DNA of 64,000 bases, taken from contig JAJNNQ010000075.1 of assembly GCA_027886175.1 (NCBI GenBank), positions 83,741,001-83,805,000 of the forward strand. The letters run 5' to 3'. The notes beneath the pieces are model-generated. The model was not told where the DNA came from. It saw only the letters and a program-made list of their open reading frames with translations, and made no database searches. The position numbers and the translations under genes were made by a program. This DNA is from Phylloscopus collybita (Eukaryota > Chordata > Aves > Passeriformes > Phylloscopidae). Shown piece by piece: positions 1 through 11,175 of the stretch (position 1 is its first letter; the number at the start of each line of letters is the position of its first letter).

Positions 1-341
1 ATAACCCATCAGTTCTAAAAGTGCCACTTCAACAAACACTCTCTTACCTCTTTTTTACTTAGTTCTACTGCCTCATATAACTGGAGCCTCCCCCATACCC
101 AAACACGGTTTCTCTAGAAATAATTTTCCCTCAGAGTATAACAGTTTTTGTAAGTTAGAATAACAAAATAAGTAATACCTGCATATCTGAAATTTGACTG
201 ATGAGTTATTATATTAATGCAGTAAAATGATCTTCGTCACAGTGTGCGGATAGTTCTGCTTTGTAACTTCTGAAAAGCTCAGCAGTGTGGCATAGATGCA
301 TGGGATGGAAAGCAAACCTTGACAAAGACTAATTGACACCA

Positions 342-346
<5 letters not shown>

Positions 347-395
<49 letters not shown>
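347..395. repeat. Uninterrupted poly(A) tract, 49 A
   Basis: A run of 49 A residues on the plus strand with no interruption. It fully accounts for the phenylalanine-rich frame on the minus strand at 214-408. CR1 elements do not end in poly(A), and no recognisable retrocopied gene or clear target-site duplication precedes the tract. It is therefore best treated as a simple repeat. Confidence 0.95.
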
Positions 396-397
<2 letters not shown>

Positions 398-1794
398 CAA
401 GGTGCCAAAAAAATGATGAAATGTCAGGTAGTTAAGGACTCTGGGGACCATTGGCCAAAAAAATAAAAAAATCCACAACCGAAACCAATCCCCCCTTCAT
501 ACCTTCATATAATTTACAGATTGTTGTATTCTTATATGAAGATTTAAATGTATTGCCTTTCTTCCCAAGTAACTGGGAAACACAAATACTTTTGGAAAAC
601 ACATTCTTGTGCTACATAAAAGTATTCCTGTCAATATGCAAATTCAGGAATTCAGGTATTTGGAAATATAAGTATTCTCTGATAGACAAAGTATTTCCTT
701 ATGTTTTTAGAGTTGTGTTGTTCCTGTTAAATATTCTGTTGATTTCTGTACAAAGAGGATTTCAACACTTTTGCATGGTGTACTAAATTAAGCTTTTGCA
801 CTGAAAGCCTGATGTTATGTCAAAAGTACAAGTTAAATCTCATGGATGATGTCACCATGCAATTAAAGGCAGAGGTTAACACTCCTCTGTGCAGGTACTT
901 TTCCCTCAAGCTATCTGGAATAACAGAGTTGCTATAATACAGCTGTGGCTGCTGAGGAATGCTAAAGCACAGTCAATGACTCTTTGCATTTTTAAAAGGA
1001 ATGTGTGTGGCGGAGAGAGGTTTAATTGCTCCTGCTACATGTCTCATAGTGTGGGGGAGGCTTTGCTTGGATGGCTTGGAGTGACTGCTTTTGAAAGCAG
1101 GTCTGACATCTGCTTTTTTTACCCTCTGAAACAGGACAGTGACATCCAGCTGTGGCAGCATATTGTGTTTTCTCAGAGTCACCCGTTCATTCCCGTTGAA
1201 TAATTATTGTCTTTCAGCAAGCACAGCTTTGTCATGCTCTCATTGTTGCTCATACAATGTTTGGGGTAACAGTGACTTCAAGCTTTATCTTTCTCTTCTC
1301 CAACCTTTGTTTTATCACTTGAAGTTTCTGCAAAGTAAAAATTTCATCACCCCTTTCCTGAGTTCCCACTTTCACCTCTCCTTACTTTCCCACTCTCCAA
1401 CATGGAATGTCTGCTAATCGCCACCACACTTTAGCCTGATGCTGCCAGATTATTTTTAATTCCTATGCTCCTCATACATTGTCACTGTGTTCATATGAAC
1501 AGGAGCACCCAGAATAGATTTATCCTGTGAGATCTTTGATTCAGCCTTGGTCCATAACTCACCAAGGTGCCTCCAGCCAGGAAGCTGTTTGAGAGCCACT
1601 AGAAACACAAGTGGGGACTCAGTGGAAGGAGTATAAGGCTTTTCAGTGAGGTGCAAAGAAGGAAATGCAAGATAATCACCAGATAGTGTAATTCAATAAA
1701 GAAAGCCAAGGACTAAGCTTGAGAAACTGGTCTGAGCTCTAAATCTTGGATCTTTCCCAGTTTCTGAGTGAATCCAAAGTGATAATTTTTATTT
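396..1794. other. Non-coding stretch, nothing recognised
   Basis: The frames here (451-786 plus, 889-1203 plus, 1139-1417 plus) have no recognisable domain and unremarkable composition. A 14-bp perfect palindrome, TGTTCATATGAACA, lies at 1488-1501. No repeat family was recognised. The stretch is probably intergenic or intronic. Confidence 0.55.
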
Positions 1795-1852
1795 TCACAG
1801 AATGGTTGAAGTTGGAACGTCTGGAGGTCGTCTTGTTCAGATGTCCTACAAA
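1795..1852 (-). mobile_element. Short CR1 LINE 3'-end fragment
   Basis: Read on the plus strand, this segment (TCACAGAATGGTTGAAGTTG at 1795-1814, then CTGGAGGTCGTCTTGTTCAG) follows the antisense pattern of a CR1 3' untranslated tail. The element itself therefore runs on the minus strand with its 3' end near 1795. It is only about 60 bp long and diverged. No coding part remains. Confidence 0.65.
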
Positions 1853-3091
1853 TGTCCTTGTTTGGTTTACTACAAAGCATAATTATTGCAGAAAATAATC
1901 CCCACTAACTGGAAAAGGATCCCAACTTCCGTGAGGTTCACTCCATTCCAGCAGTGAGCTGAGGATTATGTGCAACCCTCAGATTTTCCTGCAGTGTCTC
2001 TCCTAGGTAACAGCCATGCAGCTCTCTGAGTTTCTTGTAGACCTGAGGACTTGCCCACGGAGCAGCCTCGAACAGCTCTTGCCATGTTGCAAAAGGAGCA
2101 CAGTGCCTCCCTCTCCATGTTTCCAGCATGAGCCACTTGCAGGAGAGAAGTGCAAACTGCAAACATGTAAACAGCTGTTGGGGAAAGGGGAAGAAGCTTC
2201 AAGTAACAGAATCAGCTGCCAATTTCATTGCTGCCATGTGTGCTGTGTATTGCTTGTCACATCAAGTGAGTCATTAAGGGGTTCCCCCCCCCCCCGTAAT
2301 GGCACTTTGAAGTGCTGTGACAGCTTGAGAGCATCTATAAATTGCCACAAACAGCCCTCATACTGCGTTAGCGAATTGCTTTGACTTATTAGGAGTCACT
2401 GAGTTAAATAGTTTGTCACATGTGTGGCTCATAATAAATAATGTGACTAGCCAGTTTGTGAGCTGTTTCGGTGATATATAGTGCCCCTTTTGAATGTTGT
2501 CAGAAGCAGCCAGCAAATAAACCCCACGATTGTCAGATCTTTGTGAAAATAATAAGGCCTGACAGGGCAGCAGGTTACAAAAAGAAAAAAAAAACTATAA
2601 CTCACCTCCTGAAGTATAATGAAAATGGTAATAATTTCTTCTTTATAAAACAAGATTGTAACTTTATTCTTGAATAGTTAATTAACAACTGGGTAAAATT
2701 TTATAGTAGAATATCTTTTTTTCCATTCGTGTAAGATTAGTTGTGAAGAAAAAGAGGTAACTGTTTGCTAGTTACTGAAAATATCCTGTGTCCTCTAATG
2801 AAATCTGAAGAGCGTATCCTCTCAGCAAACTCTATGTAGGTTCTGAAATATTGTTGTGGGGCTTTTTAAAAACCTGATTGCTTTCTCTACAGAAATCTTT
2901 ATCCAGATATGTAGGGCACATTTTTTCTGAGCATCAGTTCTGACTGTGTGTTTCAAGTAGTGCATTCTCATATACCTGCCTGTTGGGAGCTGGGTTTCTT
3001 AATTTATAAACACAAGCGTGGTGCTCTTGTAAGTGGTTGTGCACGTGTAATGTTAGAGGTGCCTTTAGAAAGAATGTAGTAGAACAGTGAG
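1853..3091. other. Non-coding stretch with C12 tract
   Basis: No gene or repeat family was recognised apart from a 12-C homopolymer at 2284-2295. The 122-residue plus frame at 2016-2384 is cysteine- and serine-rich with no domain signature. It overlaps competing open frames on the minus strand, which argues that it is chance. Confidence 0.55.
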
Positions 3092-3101
3092 AGATATATA
3101 T

Positions 3102-3140
<39 letters not shown>

Positions 3141-3142
3141 TT

Positions 3143-3206
<64 letters not shown>
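3092..3206. repeat. Compound (TA)n / (GA)n microsatellite
   Basis: Two TA-repeat blocks (about 3107-3137 and 3142-3158) are separated by an ACATTTT-type interruption that also occurs before the first block. They are followed directly by an uninterrupted GA repeat at about 3162-3205. The overlapping Tyr/Ile and Leu/Ser dipeptide frames on the minus strand are products of this microsatellite. Confidence 0.95.
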
Positions 3207-3207
<1 letters not shown>

Positions 3208-5852
3208 ATACATTCTTGGCATCTTCAGTTAAATAGGAGGTCTGTCTGGGATTCTGTGTGGGAGGAGAGTCCCCAGTATTTTGCCAAAGAAGCAAAATGT
3301 GGTTTCTCTCACAGCTACAGGGTGATTTCTTTCCAAGAGACAGGACTTGTCTTGCACATTTGAATTCTGATGTAGACTGGATCGCTGTGCTATAAAATCA
3401 TCTTTTCCCACAATTGTGCAAAACGAAGAGTGATGAGTGGTGTTTAATAAACCTTACCTGTCCCCTACAAGCCTGTTCCTGCAGTGACCCTTGCTGTTGC
3501 ATTCCTCCTATTTGAACTTTGAGGTGCTCATGCTGTTAAACTGGTTCCCAGCTTGGCAGTCACTGAGGTTTAGGGTCATGTTAATTCAGCAGTGCCCACT
3601 GCAGTTGCTTCATGTGAGAGGAGACTCCTTCAACTGCCTCTGCTGAACAACCTGGTGGTTCCCATGGCTCTTTCTAAATGTGTTGTGCTTTTCCCCAAAG
3701 CCAACAAGCAAAAGCTTTCCAAGCTAGGGGCTTGCCTACAGTTCTTTATCTTTTTTGCATCTCCAACCACGTAGGTGTTTTCTGGATGATTGGGTGAGAA
3801 ATTAATCTGATATGTTCTTTCATCAAAAGTGAAGGGTGTTGGTGGGTTGTGCCTATCAGTCTTGACAAGAATAAGAATTATGGTCAGTATGCAAAAGAGC
3901 AGATGCAGAGCTCATCAGGCTCTGGCTTGATTAATGAGCTGGTGTTTGTGCTCATCACTGCATATCACAAAGACAGAGGTTCTATCCTCAAGTCTCAGTC
4001 AAATGCCACAGGCACTTGTGCCTCTGTCTTTGGCATTCCTGGGAAAGCTGCTGAGCTGGCTGAACTGCTGGCTGTTTTGCTGTGCTTTTTATCTATTTCC
4101 TATGGAAAACTGGGAAAGGTGTTTTGTTTGCTTTTATGCACAAGGGCTCAGAGAATCTATCTGAAAATCTTTTGTAGGATCCTCTCTGCTTTTATCTAGC
4201 TTTTTTTTTTTTTTTTTTCCCCAAGCTGTCGAGCTTTGGGAGCTTAGTGTTATTTTGAGATAAGGCTCCAGGCAACTCTGATGACACCTAATGGGTACTT
4301 TCCAGTGACCGCCCTACTTGTGTTTTACCTTGGGCCTGGCAGTGTTTGACTGAGACACGTGACAACTTCTGCTTAAAGAAACTGAGGTTGTGTTTCAGAT
4401 TTTGAATTGAGAAGAATAGTGAAAATAGCTTTCTGCTCGCTGTCAATGAACTCATGTAAGAGTTCATGAAATGCTGGGACCCATGAAGTCAGTGAGATCA
4501 AAAACTCTTCCCATGTTGTTGGGGTTTATTTAAGCCTTTGCTATTATTATTGTTATTGTTATTTTGGCAAAAAGCCCACTTTCAGGCATTCTGAACTTGC
4601 TTATGTTTACAAAAGAATTTTCTGTAATTTCATTAGCTGTGCAAGTAAATAAGTACAGCCATGGTGAATATTCTAGCTGGTTCCCCTTCCCAAAGCAATG
4701 CATCCAAATCCTGTAATTTTGACAGGAAACTGGTCTGTCCTTGCATAAAAAAATGTTGTAAGACTTATGGTAAGATCTGGTTCTAAATGAGAGACATTTT
4801 TAACCAAACCCTATAATTTTCAGGTTTTTTAATTTTTCTCAGTAGTTCAGAGAGTGTTTGGATTTTCTTGTTTTTCTTAAAACCTCAGCACTAGAGTCAA
4901 ATGTTTTCATGAAAATCCAAATTGCCTTTTGTAAGACAAGAGGGGCAGATTCTTGAACTTGAGGTTATAGAGTAAAATCTGAAGGCACAAAAACAAGAAG
5001 AAATTTTTAAAAGCCGTAATGTATATTCATTTTTTCAAATTAGCAGGGTAAGCTAGCTTTAAAGCACCAATTTTTGAATGCTTGCTCTTACTAATATTAG
5101 ACTTCCCTTTAGACTTTCCATCAGAATATTATCTTAACAGTTTATTTGCTTACTTCTAAACTTCTAGAAACTTTTAGCTTATTAGAAAATTGCTGATATT
5201 TATCAGTTACTGCAAGTCTGCTCTTTTCTATGCAGCCCCTATTTTGCCCTCCCCTCAATTTAATCTATTTGCATGCTTACATATTACCACTGGGATAACA
5301 GGCAGTAAAAATGCCAGAAAGCCTAAAGGAGTGAAACAAGAAAGTCACAAACAGCTCTCAGCTGCTACAGACTTGACTCCTTCACATGTTTGGAGGCTTT
5401 GGGTTGTTGCTTTTCTCCCCCCTTAAGAGCACATTTTACCTCACTGCTGTTTGCATGGCTGCAGTAATTAAATGCCTGTTCAAATTACCTCTCTAGTGTG
5501 AAGAGTGCTTTCTCTGTTTAAACCTCAGGATTCTGCTTAATCCAGTGTAGCTGGCTGCAGTTGAGGCAAGATAGAAGGCATTTGCCTAGGGTGGAGAAGA
5601 TGAAGATACCTAGTAATGCAGAGATATCTGTTTGATTTAATGTTTTCTGTCATTTTTGTTAGCTTAACAGGACTGAGTTTGTCCCTTCGTGTCCTCTGTA
5701 CCCTGGCAAAGAGTAGTACCAAGTGCATTCATGGGGAATTTAGCATGGGACAGATTTCAGTGTCCTTTTCTGCTGTGCCTTGTGTGTTCCCTTTATAATT
5801 AAATCTCAGTAGTTTGATTGATAGGTAGAGACATTTCTATGGTATTCAATTA
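3207..5852. other. Non-coding stretch with minor low complexity
   Basis: It contains a T18 tract at 4201-4218 and a short ATT/GTT-rich patch at about 4540-4565. The frames at 3592-3774, 3849-4199 and 5190-5426 show no recognisable domain. A patch at about 4470-4515 (GAAGTCAGTGAGATCAAAA) resembles the 'gaagtcaatggg' phrases common in very old amniote repeats, but it is too short to classify. Confidence 0.5.
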
Positions 5853-5991
5853 ATTACTAATAAATAATATGTCCAGCTGTAAACTATGTGTTCTACAACT
5901 GAATTTTTTGTAGTTTTACAAGACTTATAAAGTCAACAGTGACTTGTTGACAGTCACATATTCTACCTTAAGACACATACATGTGTAGTTT
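5853..5991 (+). repeat. Local 140-bp repeat, copy A
   Basis: This 139-bp segment recurs at 10863-11002 with about 92% identity over its whole length (roughly 11 differences, one of them a single-base gap). It recurs again in truncated form at 11029-11074. All copies share phrases such as AACTATGTGTTCTACA. The first two also share ATTCTACCTTAAGACACATA. It resembles no repeat family I recognise. The flanks of this copy look single-copy, so it may be the source locus of the other two. Confidence 0.85.
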
Positions 5992-6556
5992 TCACCTGTA
6001 TGCCTTTAACAAAATACTTAAAAGTTTGACCTGTTATGCCACTAAAAAAATAAAATCTCTCTGAGGCTGAAGAATTAAATTAGAGATACTTTCCCATAGG
6101 AAAGCACGGATTTGGCATCCAAGTATATCCAAAAGTGAAGAAATTTGGATATTTTTTCATGTGCTTTCTCTATTTACATCTGCTTCTACTGTATTTACCT
6201 AATACTACGATGTGCTCTAGTGACAAACTCCCTTTTTTATTTAGGCTTTGTATTTCCACAGTCCTATTACTACCAGAGAGAAAGCAAACAAAAAACAAAC
6301 CAAAACCCCAAGCAAAACAAATCCTCCCACTAATTGCAAACTAATTGCATCAAACACATTATAGAGAGATAACACGTTTCATTTTTTGCTAAAATAAGCA
6401 AAATGTCTTTGCCATTCTGTTTCAATGTGGAAACATAGTACAGTATAACTCTACAATTCTGTTTCCTGTGGAGTTATCTAGTGCTGCTTGACCAGAATGA
6501 TATTTGAATAGCCAGATTATCCCAGATAAAATGCTTTAATCAAGACATTGGATTAC

Positions 6557-6638
6557 CTTTGAAGTTGTTCTGCCTCGAGCAGAGTCCTGGACCAGATGAC
6601 CTCAAGAGGTCCTTTCAAACCAAGCCTGAGATTCTGTG
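6557..6638 (+). mobile_element. CR1 LINE 3'-end fragment
   Basis: The plus strand reads as the terminal part of a CR1 3' tail: CCTGGACCAGATGACCTCAA, then GAGGTCCTTTCAAACCAAGC, ending ATTCTGTGA. The family typically ends in repeated ATTCTATGATT/ATTCTGTGATT-like octamers, so the 3' end is at about 6638. It is severely 5'-truncated with no coding sequence. Confidence 0.85.
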
Positions 6639-8187
6639 AACTAAAACCTTGATTTGAGGCTTGAATCTACAGCACCTTTTGTTTGTGTCAAGTTACATTA
6701 TCTATGTTCCATGCCATTCTAAGCACATTGTGAAAGCCAAGAACAGGTCAGGACTTCTGTGATATATAATTCCTTTCTGTTTGCCTTCCCTTCTGCCCGC
6801 TGCATTGTAGAAGTGACGGAAGGAAACTCATCATTTCAGAAGTCTGGAACATAAAATAATTCTGCTGTTTGGTTTTTAATTTGTGGTTTCGTGGCTTGCA
6901 TTTAATGATTTTTATTCTCACACTTACCTTTATGGTTCCAGGAAGGACCACTATACTTGGTTGTGCACACACTGCTACAAATGCACATGTACTTCATATG
7001 CCTGTGAAGTGTATGTCATTACAATTTGGGGTGCATTTTCTTAAAGCTGAGAACAGTTCTATTTATTTACTTTTTTCTGAGAAACAGGCCAAGATTACCA
7101 GTCAGAATTTTGTGCCATTGCACATATGAGGCAGTTTGGGAATTTACAGTAATGCTTTAGCAAGCTTGGTCTTTTTGAACATGTGCATTCACACATATTG
7201 TCCTCTTTCTGAGTTGTTGAACATGTCATCTAGAGAATGCTAGACAAAGCAAGATGTATACAGCTTCTGTGAAAAGAACTGCATCAGTGTGTTAGGCATC
7301 AGCAGCTATAGCCAAAAACAATTTTGAAAAAAACAGACTTGGAAGACCTTTGCTACATGTGAGTTGTCCAGACCCTTTTCTGTTCTGCTAGCAGTGAATG
7401 GGCTAAGGACCCTTTGCTGGAAATTGTTCTTCACCCCATGCAGGTCTTGCCTCATTCCCCATTCAGGGGTACAGAGATTTCTGCCCCTACTAAAATGGAG
7501 CAATTTTGAGTCATGCAGTGAGTAAAAGCTTCAAAAAAGTTGGTAGTGGCTGAACTGTCCTTCTTAAAAGAGACTGGAAGTGTTACCAGTGCAAAACAGA
7601 ATCCAATACAGAGCATGCATTAAATAGGCTGATAATTTCACTGAAGTATATTCTTTAAGTCTTGCATAAGACCTCTTGATTGAACCTTAAGAACATCATA
7701 AGCTGCTGTTCTGATTTGGAGCTACAAATAATAAAACCACCAAAAAAATATTTTAATGATATGTTCTTTAGCAGTTGTTTAGTTTCAGCACAGCAAGCAT
7801 ACTAGTTTGCCAGCTTTGTAGGTTTAATTGAGCACCATAACATCCCAAATGAAACAATTAAAATCTTCTACTACTCAGATGCTTCTGTTTATAAACCTAT
7901 GAAATTTATAAGAAGCAGAGTTAAATAAATTGTATTTGATTACCTCAAGTAATTGAAATTATAGAATTAGCATAATTGGTATGAATTCAGCAGACAGACA
8001 TGATTCAGCTATTCCCATGGTCCTCTATGACTGTAAAGATGTTGCTTCCAACCTACACAGTATACTACACAGCAAGTTTGGAACCAGGAAAACAGATCTT
8101 CTTCAAAAGAGCCAGGTGAGAGGTATATGTAGAGCTTCTCTTAAAATGTAACAGGATGCTAGCAGAGTATCTCCATTCTCTTATGCA
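6639..8187. other. Non-coding stretch, nothing recognised
   Basis: AT-rich DNA with only short frames (6748-6972 minus, 6869-7129 plus, 7306-7503 minus). None shows a recognisable domain or plausible splice context. No repeat family was recognised. Confidence 0.5.
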
Positions 8188-8300
8188 TTAAAAAACAACA
8201 ACAACAACAAAAACTCAAAACAAACAAAAAACCAAACAAACAAAAAAAAAAACAACCAAAAAAAAAAAAACCCACAAAAAACCCCACAAAAAAACCCCAA
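8188..8300. repeat. A/C-rich low-complexity tract
   Basis: A strand-asymmetric tract made almost entirely of A and C. It begins with (AAC)n, then AAAC and AAACAAAC blocks, and ends with CCCCACAAAAAAACCCC-like units. T/G-rich counterparts occur at 29574-29685 and 40205-40262. Confidence 0.85.
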
Positions 8301-8454
8301 AGTGAGATTCATTATGTTTTATCTATTTATTAAACTGGACATTTTTTAAGGAAGAGTCTGTTTCAAACGTTGCAAAAGTACTGCTTTGGTGATCCACTGA
8401 GGTCTCATTTTATGTATATTTTTGCATATGGAAAGCTTATTACAGAGTTCTTAA

Positions 8455-8605
8455 TTTATATGTGTGTACATATATATAATTTCTCTCTGTGTATATACAT
8501 ATGAAGAGTATTTTCATCTGTAGCTATATATATAGCTATGCATATATATAATTATAAATATATATAATCTATATCTGTATGTACATATATATAAATAAAA
8601 TATTT
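8455..8605. repeat. TA-rich low-complexity region
   Basis: Degenerate TATATA/TACATA repeats containing a perfect 18-bp palindrome, TAGCTATATATATAGCTA, at 8521-8538. It is probably a decayed microsatellite. Confidence 0.8.
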
Positions 8606-9052
8606 AGGGGCACTTCAGCCTAATACATTTTATTACAGGTTCAGCAAGTCTAAATCATGCAAATATCATCACATATGCCTTCAACTGAGTTTGCTGCAGA
8701 ATAGCAATGAACCGTAGTCGCTGCAAATCGCTGCAAATAGCTGTAATTATGAGCCACACAAATAAATAGTGACCTGTCTCTAAACTGTCTTTGGTAATTC
8801 TTCCAACTGACTTAGTGTGAGCATCTTTTACCAATATATGTATTGTAATTTATAGCACAGCCTAAATGCGACACGGCTTAGGCGTTTTAAAATTGCATGT
8901 TTTAGTACCCCGAAGTAGCCCCATACAGTTAAATCTTTGTTCCTTACAGAATGCAAGCATGTGTACAGTATATATTTATCTGGTCTGGAATAAGCATTAA
9001 TCTTTGATTACTGAATAAACATATTAAACAGGTGTGGAATAACTGAACTTTC

Positions 9053-9320
9053 AACTGCGCAGTGTTTACCCACTAGCGCAGCGGATACCTTGGCTCTGCA
9101 GTTTGAAGGTTTCACCTTGACGTGCCCAGGGCTGAGTGAAAGAAGGGGAGGTTGGGCGGGTGGGCACACAAATGCCCCAAATCCCACATAAATCAGAAAT
9201 TTCCAGTTATAAATTATGCACCATCATAACATGCCGCTAGCGCCGTTGGCGAGCCAGGGCTGGAGCGTGGGGTAGTTTATAGCGGAAAAATGGCTTTTCA
9301 ATGGATAGCACACCCTCGGA
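9053..9320. promoter_or_regulatory. CpG-rich block, candidate cis-regulatory element
   Basis: About 12 CpG dinucleotides fall within roughly 260 bp, for example at 9058, 9077, 9081, 9121, 9157, 9235, 9241, 9244, 9250, 9266 and 9282. The neighbouring kilobases are almost CpG-free. The densest part, CCGCTAGCGCCGTTGGCGAG at 9234-9253, directly follows an AT-rich segment with TATAAATTATGCA, a homeodomain-like composition. No repeat family fits. No open frame or splice pattern suggests an exon. It could be a small unmethylated enhancer or promoter of an unannotated transcript. This is inferred from composition only. Confidence 0.35.
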
Positions 9321-10840
9321 CTCCTTCTCCTCCTAGGCTATGTGTGCTGGGCTTGTGGTGTGAGGAGATATAAAGCAGCATTTTTCTAGCTGCCTGGTGA
9401 AACAATGAGGGCTCTGTTAGCAGGAGCCCAAACTTGTGTAGTCCCTGCCTCACAAGGTTGGAATGACTGCTTAAACCCAGGTTCAAAGCCCTTGGCCTCC
9501 AAGTGCTTTAATTTAGCACTATTTTTGCTGCCCTAGCCTCTGTTTTTTCTGCTTAAACCATCTAAGGTCTCCTTGTTTTGCAGGGAACTAAGCAGCTCCT
9601 TTTTATAATTAGATTAAAGATAATCAAATGAAGACTTGGATATTTTTTAATGTCATTTAATCTTGTTCCTTTTTTTTTAACTTTTGCAAAATAACTTTTT
9701 ATCACCATTGCCTACTTTCTTGTAAATTTACACCTTTTTTTTTTTTTTTTTTTTTTTTTCCCTGCACTGCATTTCAAGCTTCTGGTTTTCTAGTTTAAAA
9801 AAAAAAAATATCGTTTGACAGGTATTTTTCAGCATTTTTATTTGATGCCATAAAATAAACCTTTACCAGGTGTTTTTAGGTATGATTCACAACACTTTCA
9901 TTCATTCATTCACTGTCAGTTTTCCCAAAGCTGACTGGCATGAAAATAAAAGAGAATGCAAAAAGAAGCATGCAAAACGTGCAGAAAGGATACGAATGAA
10001 GTGGGAAAAAACCACATATGTGGAGTAGCAGGGTAAGAAGCAGCACAGAACTGCACCTAAAACAGGGCTGTGCATTAATAAAAGTAACAAGTAAGTGCTG
10101 GTGCGATTTGCTTCAAGCTTTAAAACATGAAAAAATAGTCCTAAATGTAGGCATTATTCAAATAATAATCACTCAAAAGCTTGTTAAAACCACAGCTTAG
10201 CATGAAAGCTGTGAAAAAGCATGTAAGAGCTGATATCAAGTTTCTGAAAGAAAAATTGTTTCAAACTTAACTTTCTCATTCCCCCATGATGCACAATCAA
10301 TACAAACATATTTGAAACAGGAGAAAAAAAGTCTGATCTTGTACCAAGGATCAAATCACATTTATGGTAAAACCCAGAGAAATTGTACGTAAACAACCAT
10401 ATTTAAAACAGGGGAGGGAGGGTGAAAGATCATCTGAATTTACAGTGTATAAAATATCTCTGTGCCCTTTGCCTAGTCAAAAAGCAACGTGCTAGAAAAG
10501 TCAACAGGAGATCCACTACTTGGGTCTGGACAGGAATCTCTTTTACAGACATTACAGTGGAGGCCCAGGTGGAGATCAAATTTCCAATCTGTTAGATTAG
10601 TGAGTATCCAGGGAATGCTGGCTGATAAGTCTTTTTCTCATTTTGAAGATGATGCTAAAAGTCCCCAGGTTTGCCTTTCTCCTTTTTCCTTAGTAAGATC
10701 ATCACCAGTTTTTGGTTCTGTTTCTTGACTTCCACTCTTTTGAGTAAATCTTGTATGATTATGATTGCATAACATGCCATGATATTTACTTGGTTTAGAT
10801 TATTTTTTTTCCTGGTCTTGTGTATTGTAAAAAGATTGAA
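9321..10840. other. Non-coding stretch with T25 tract
   Basis: Holds a 25-T homopolymer at 9735-9759 and an A-rich patch at about 9797-9808. Short frames at 9902-10090 (minus), 10184-10396 (minus) and 10489-10728 (plus) have no recognisable content. Confidence 0.5.
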
Positions 10841-11002
10841 ATCATAGAATATCTCAGATCTGATTAATAATAAATAGTATGCTCCAGCTGTGAACTATGT
10901 GTTCTACAACTGAATTTTTTGTATTTTTACAACACTTATAAAGTCAACAGTGACTGATTGCTAGTCACATATTCTACCTTAAGACACATACATGTGTGGT
11001 TT
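10841..11002. repeat. Local 140-bp repeat, copy B, with CR1-like head
   Basis: Positions 10863-11002 match copy A at 5853-5991 at about 92% identity. The 22 bp before it (ATCATAGAATATCTCAGATC at 10841-10860) match the antisense start of a CR1 3' tail. The same head, slightly altered, recurs at 11009 before copy C. The spacing is 168 bp, so this block looks like one unit of a tandem duplication that joined a CR1 end to the 140-bp repeat. Confidence 0.8.
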
Positions 11003-11008
11003 AGAATA

Positions 11009-11175
11009 ATCATAGAATCTCAGATCTTATTACTAATAAATAATATGCCCTGGCTCTGAACTATGTGTTCTACAGTTGGATGCTGGGACTCATAAGGATG
11101 ATTGAGTCCAACTCCCATGAGCTTTTAGAAGCACAGCCCTTCAGACTATGTGTCTTTGTACTAGGTGAGACAAAA
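11009..11175 (-). mobile_element. CR1 LINE 3' end interrupted by repeat copy C
   Basis: On the plus strand the sequence opens with a CR1-type antisense head (ATCATAGAATCTCAGATC). It is interrupted by a 46-bp truncated copy of the local repeat at 11029-11074, then resumes as GTTGGATGCTGGGACTCATA and GGATGATTGAGTCCAACTCC. That is the expected continuation of a CR1 3' untranslated region in antisense. The match fades around 11175. The insert therefore sits inside the CR1 sequence. The element lies on the minus strand. Confidence 0.75.
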
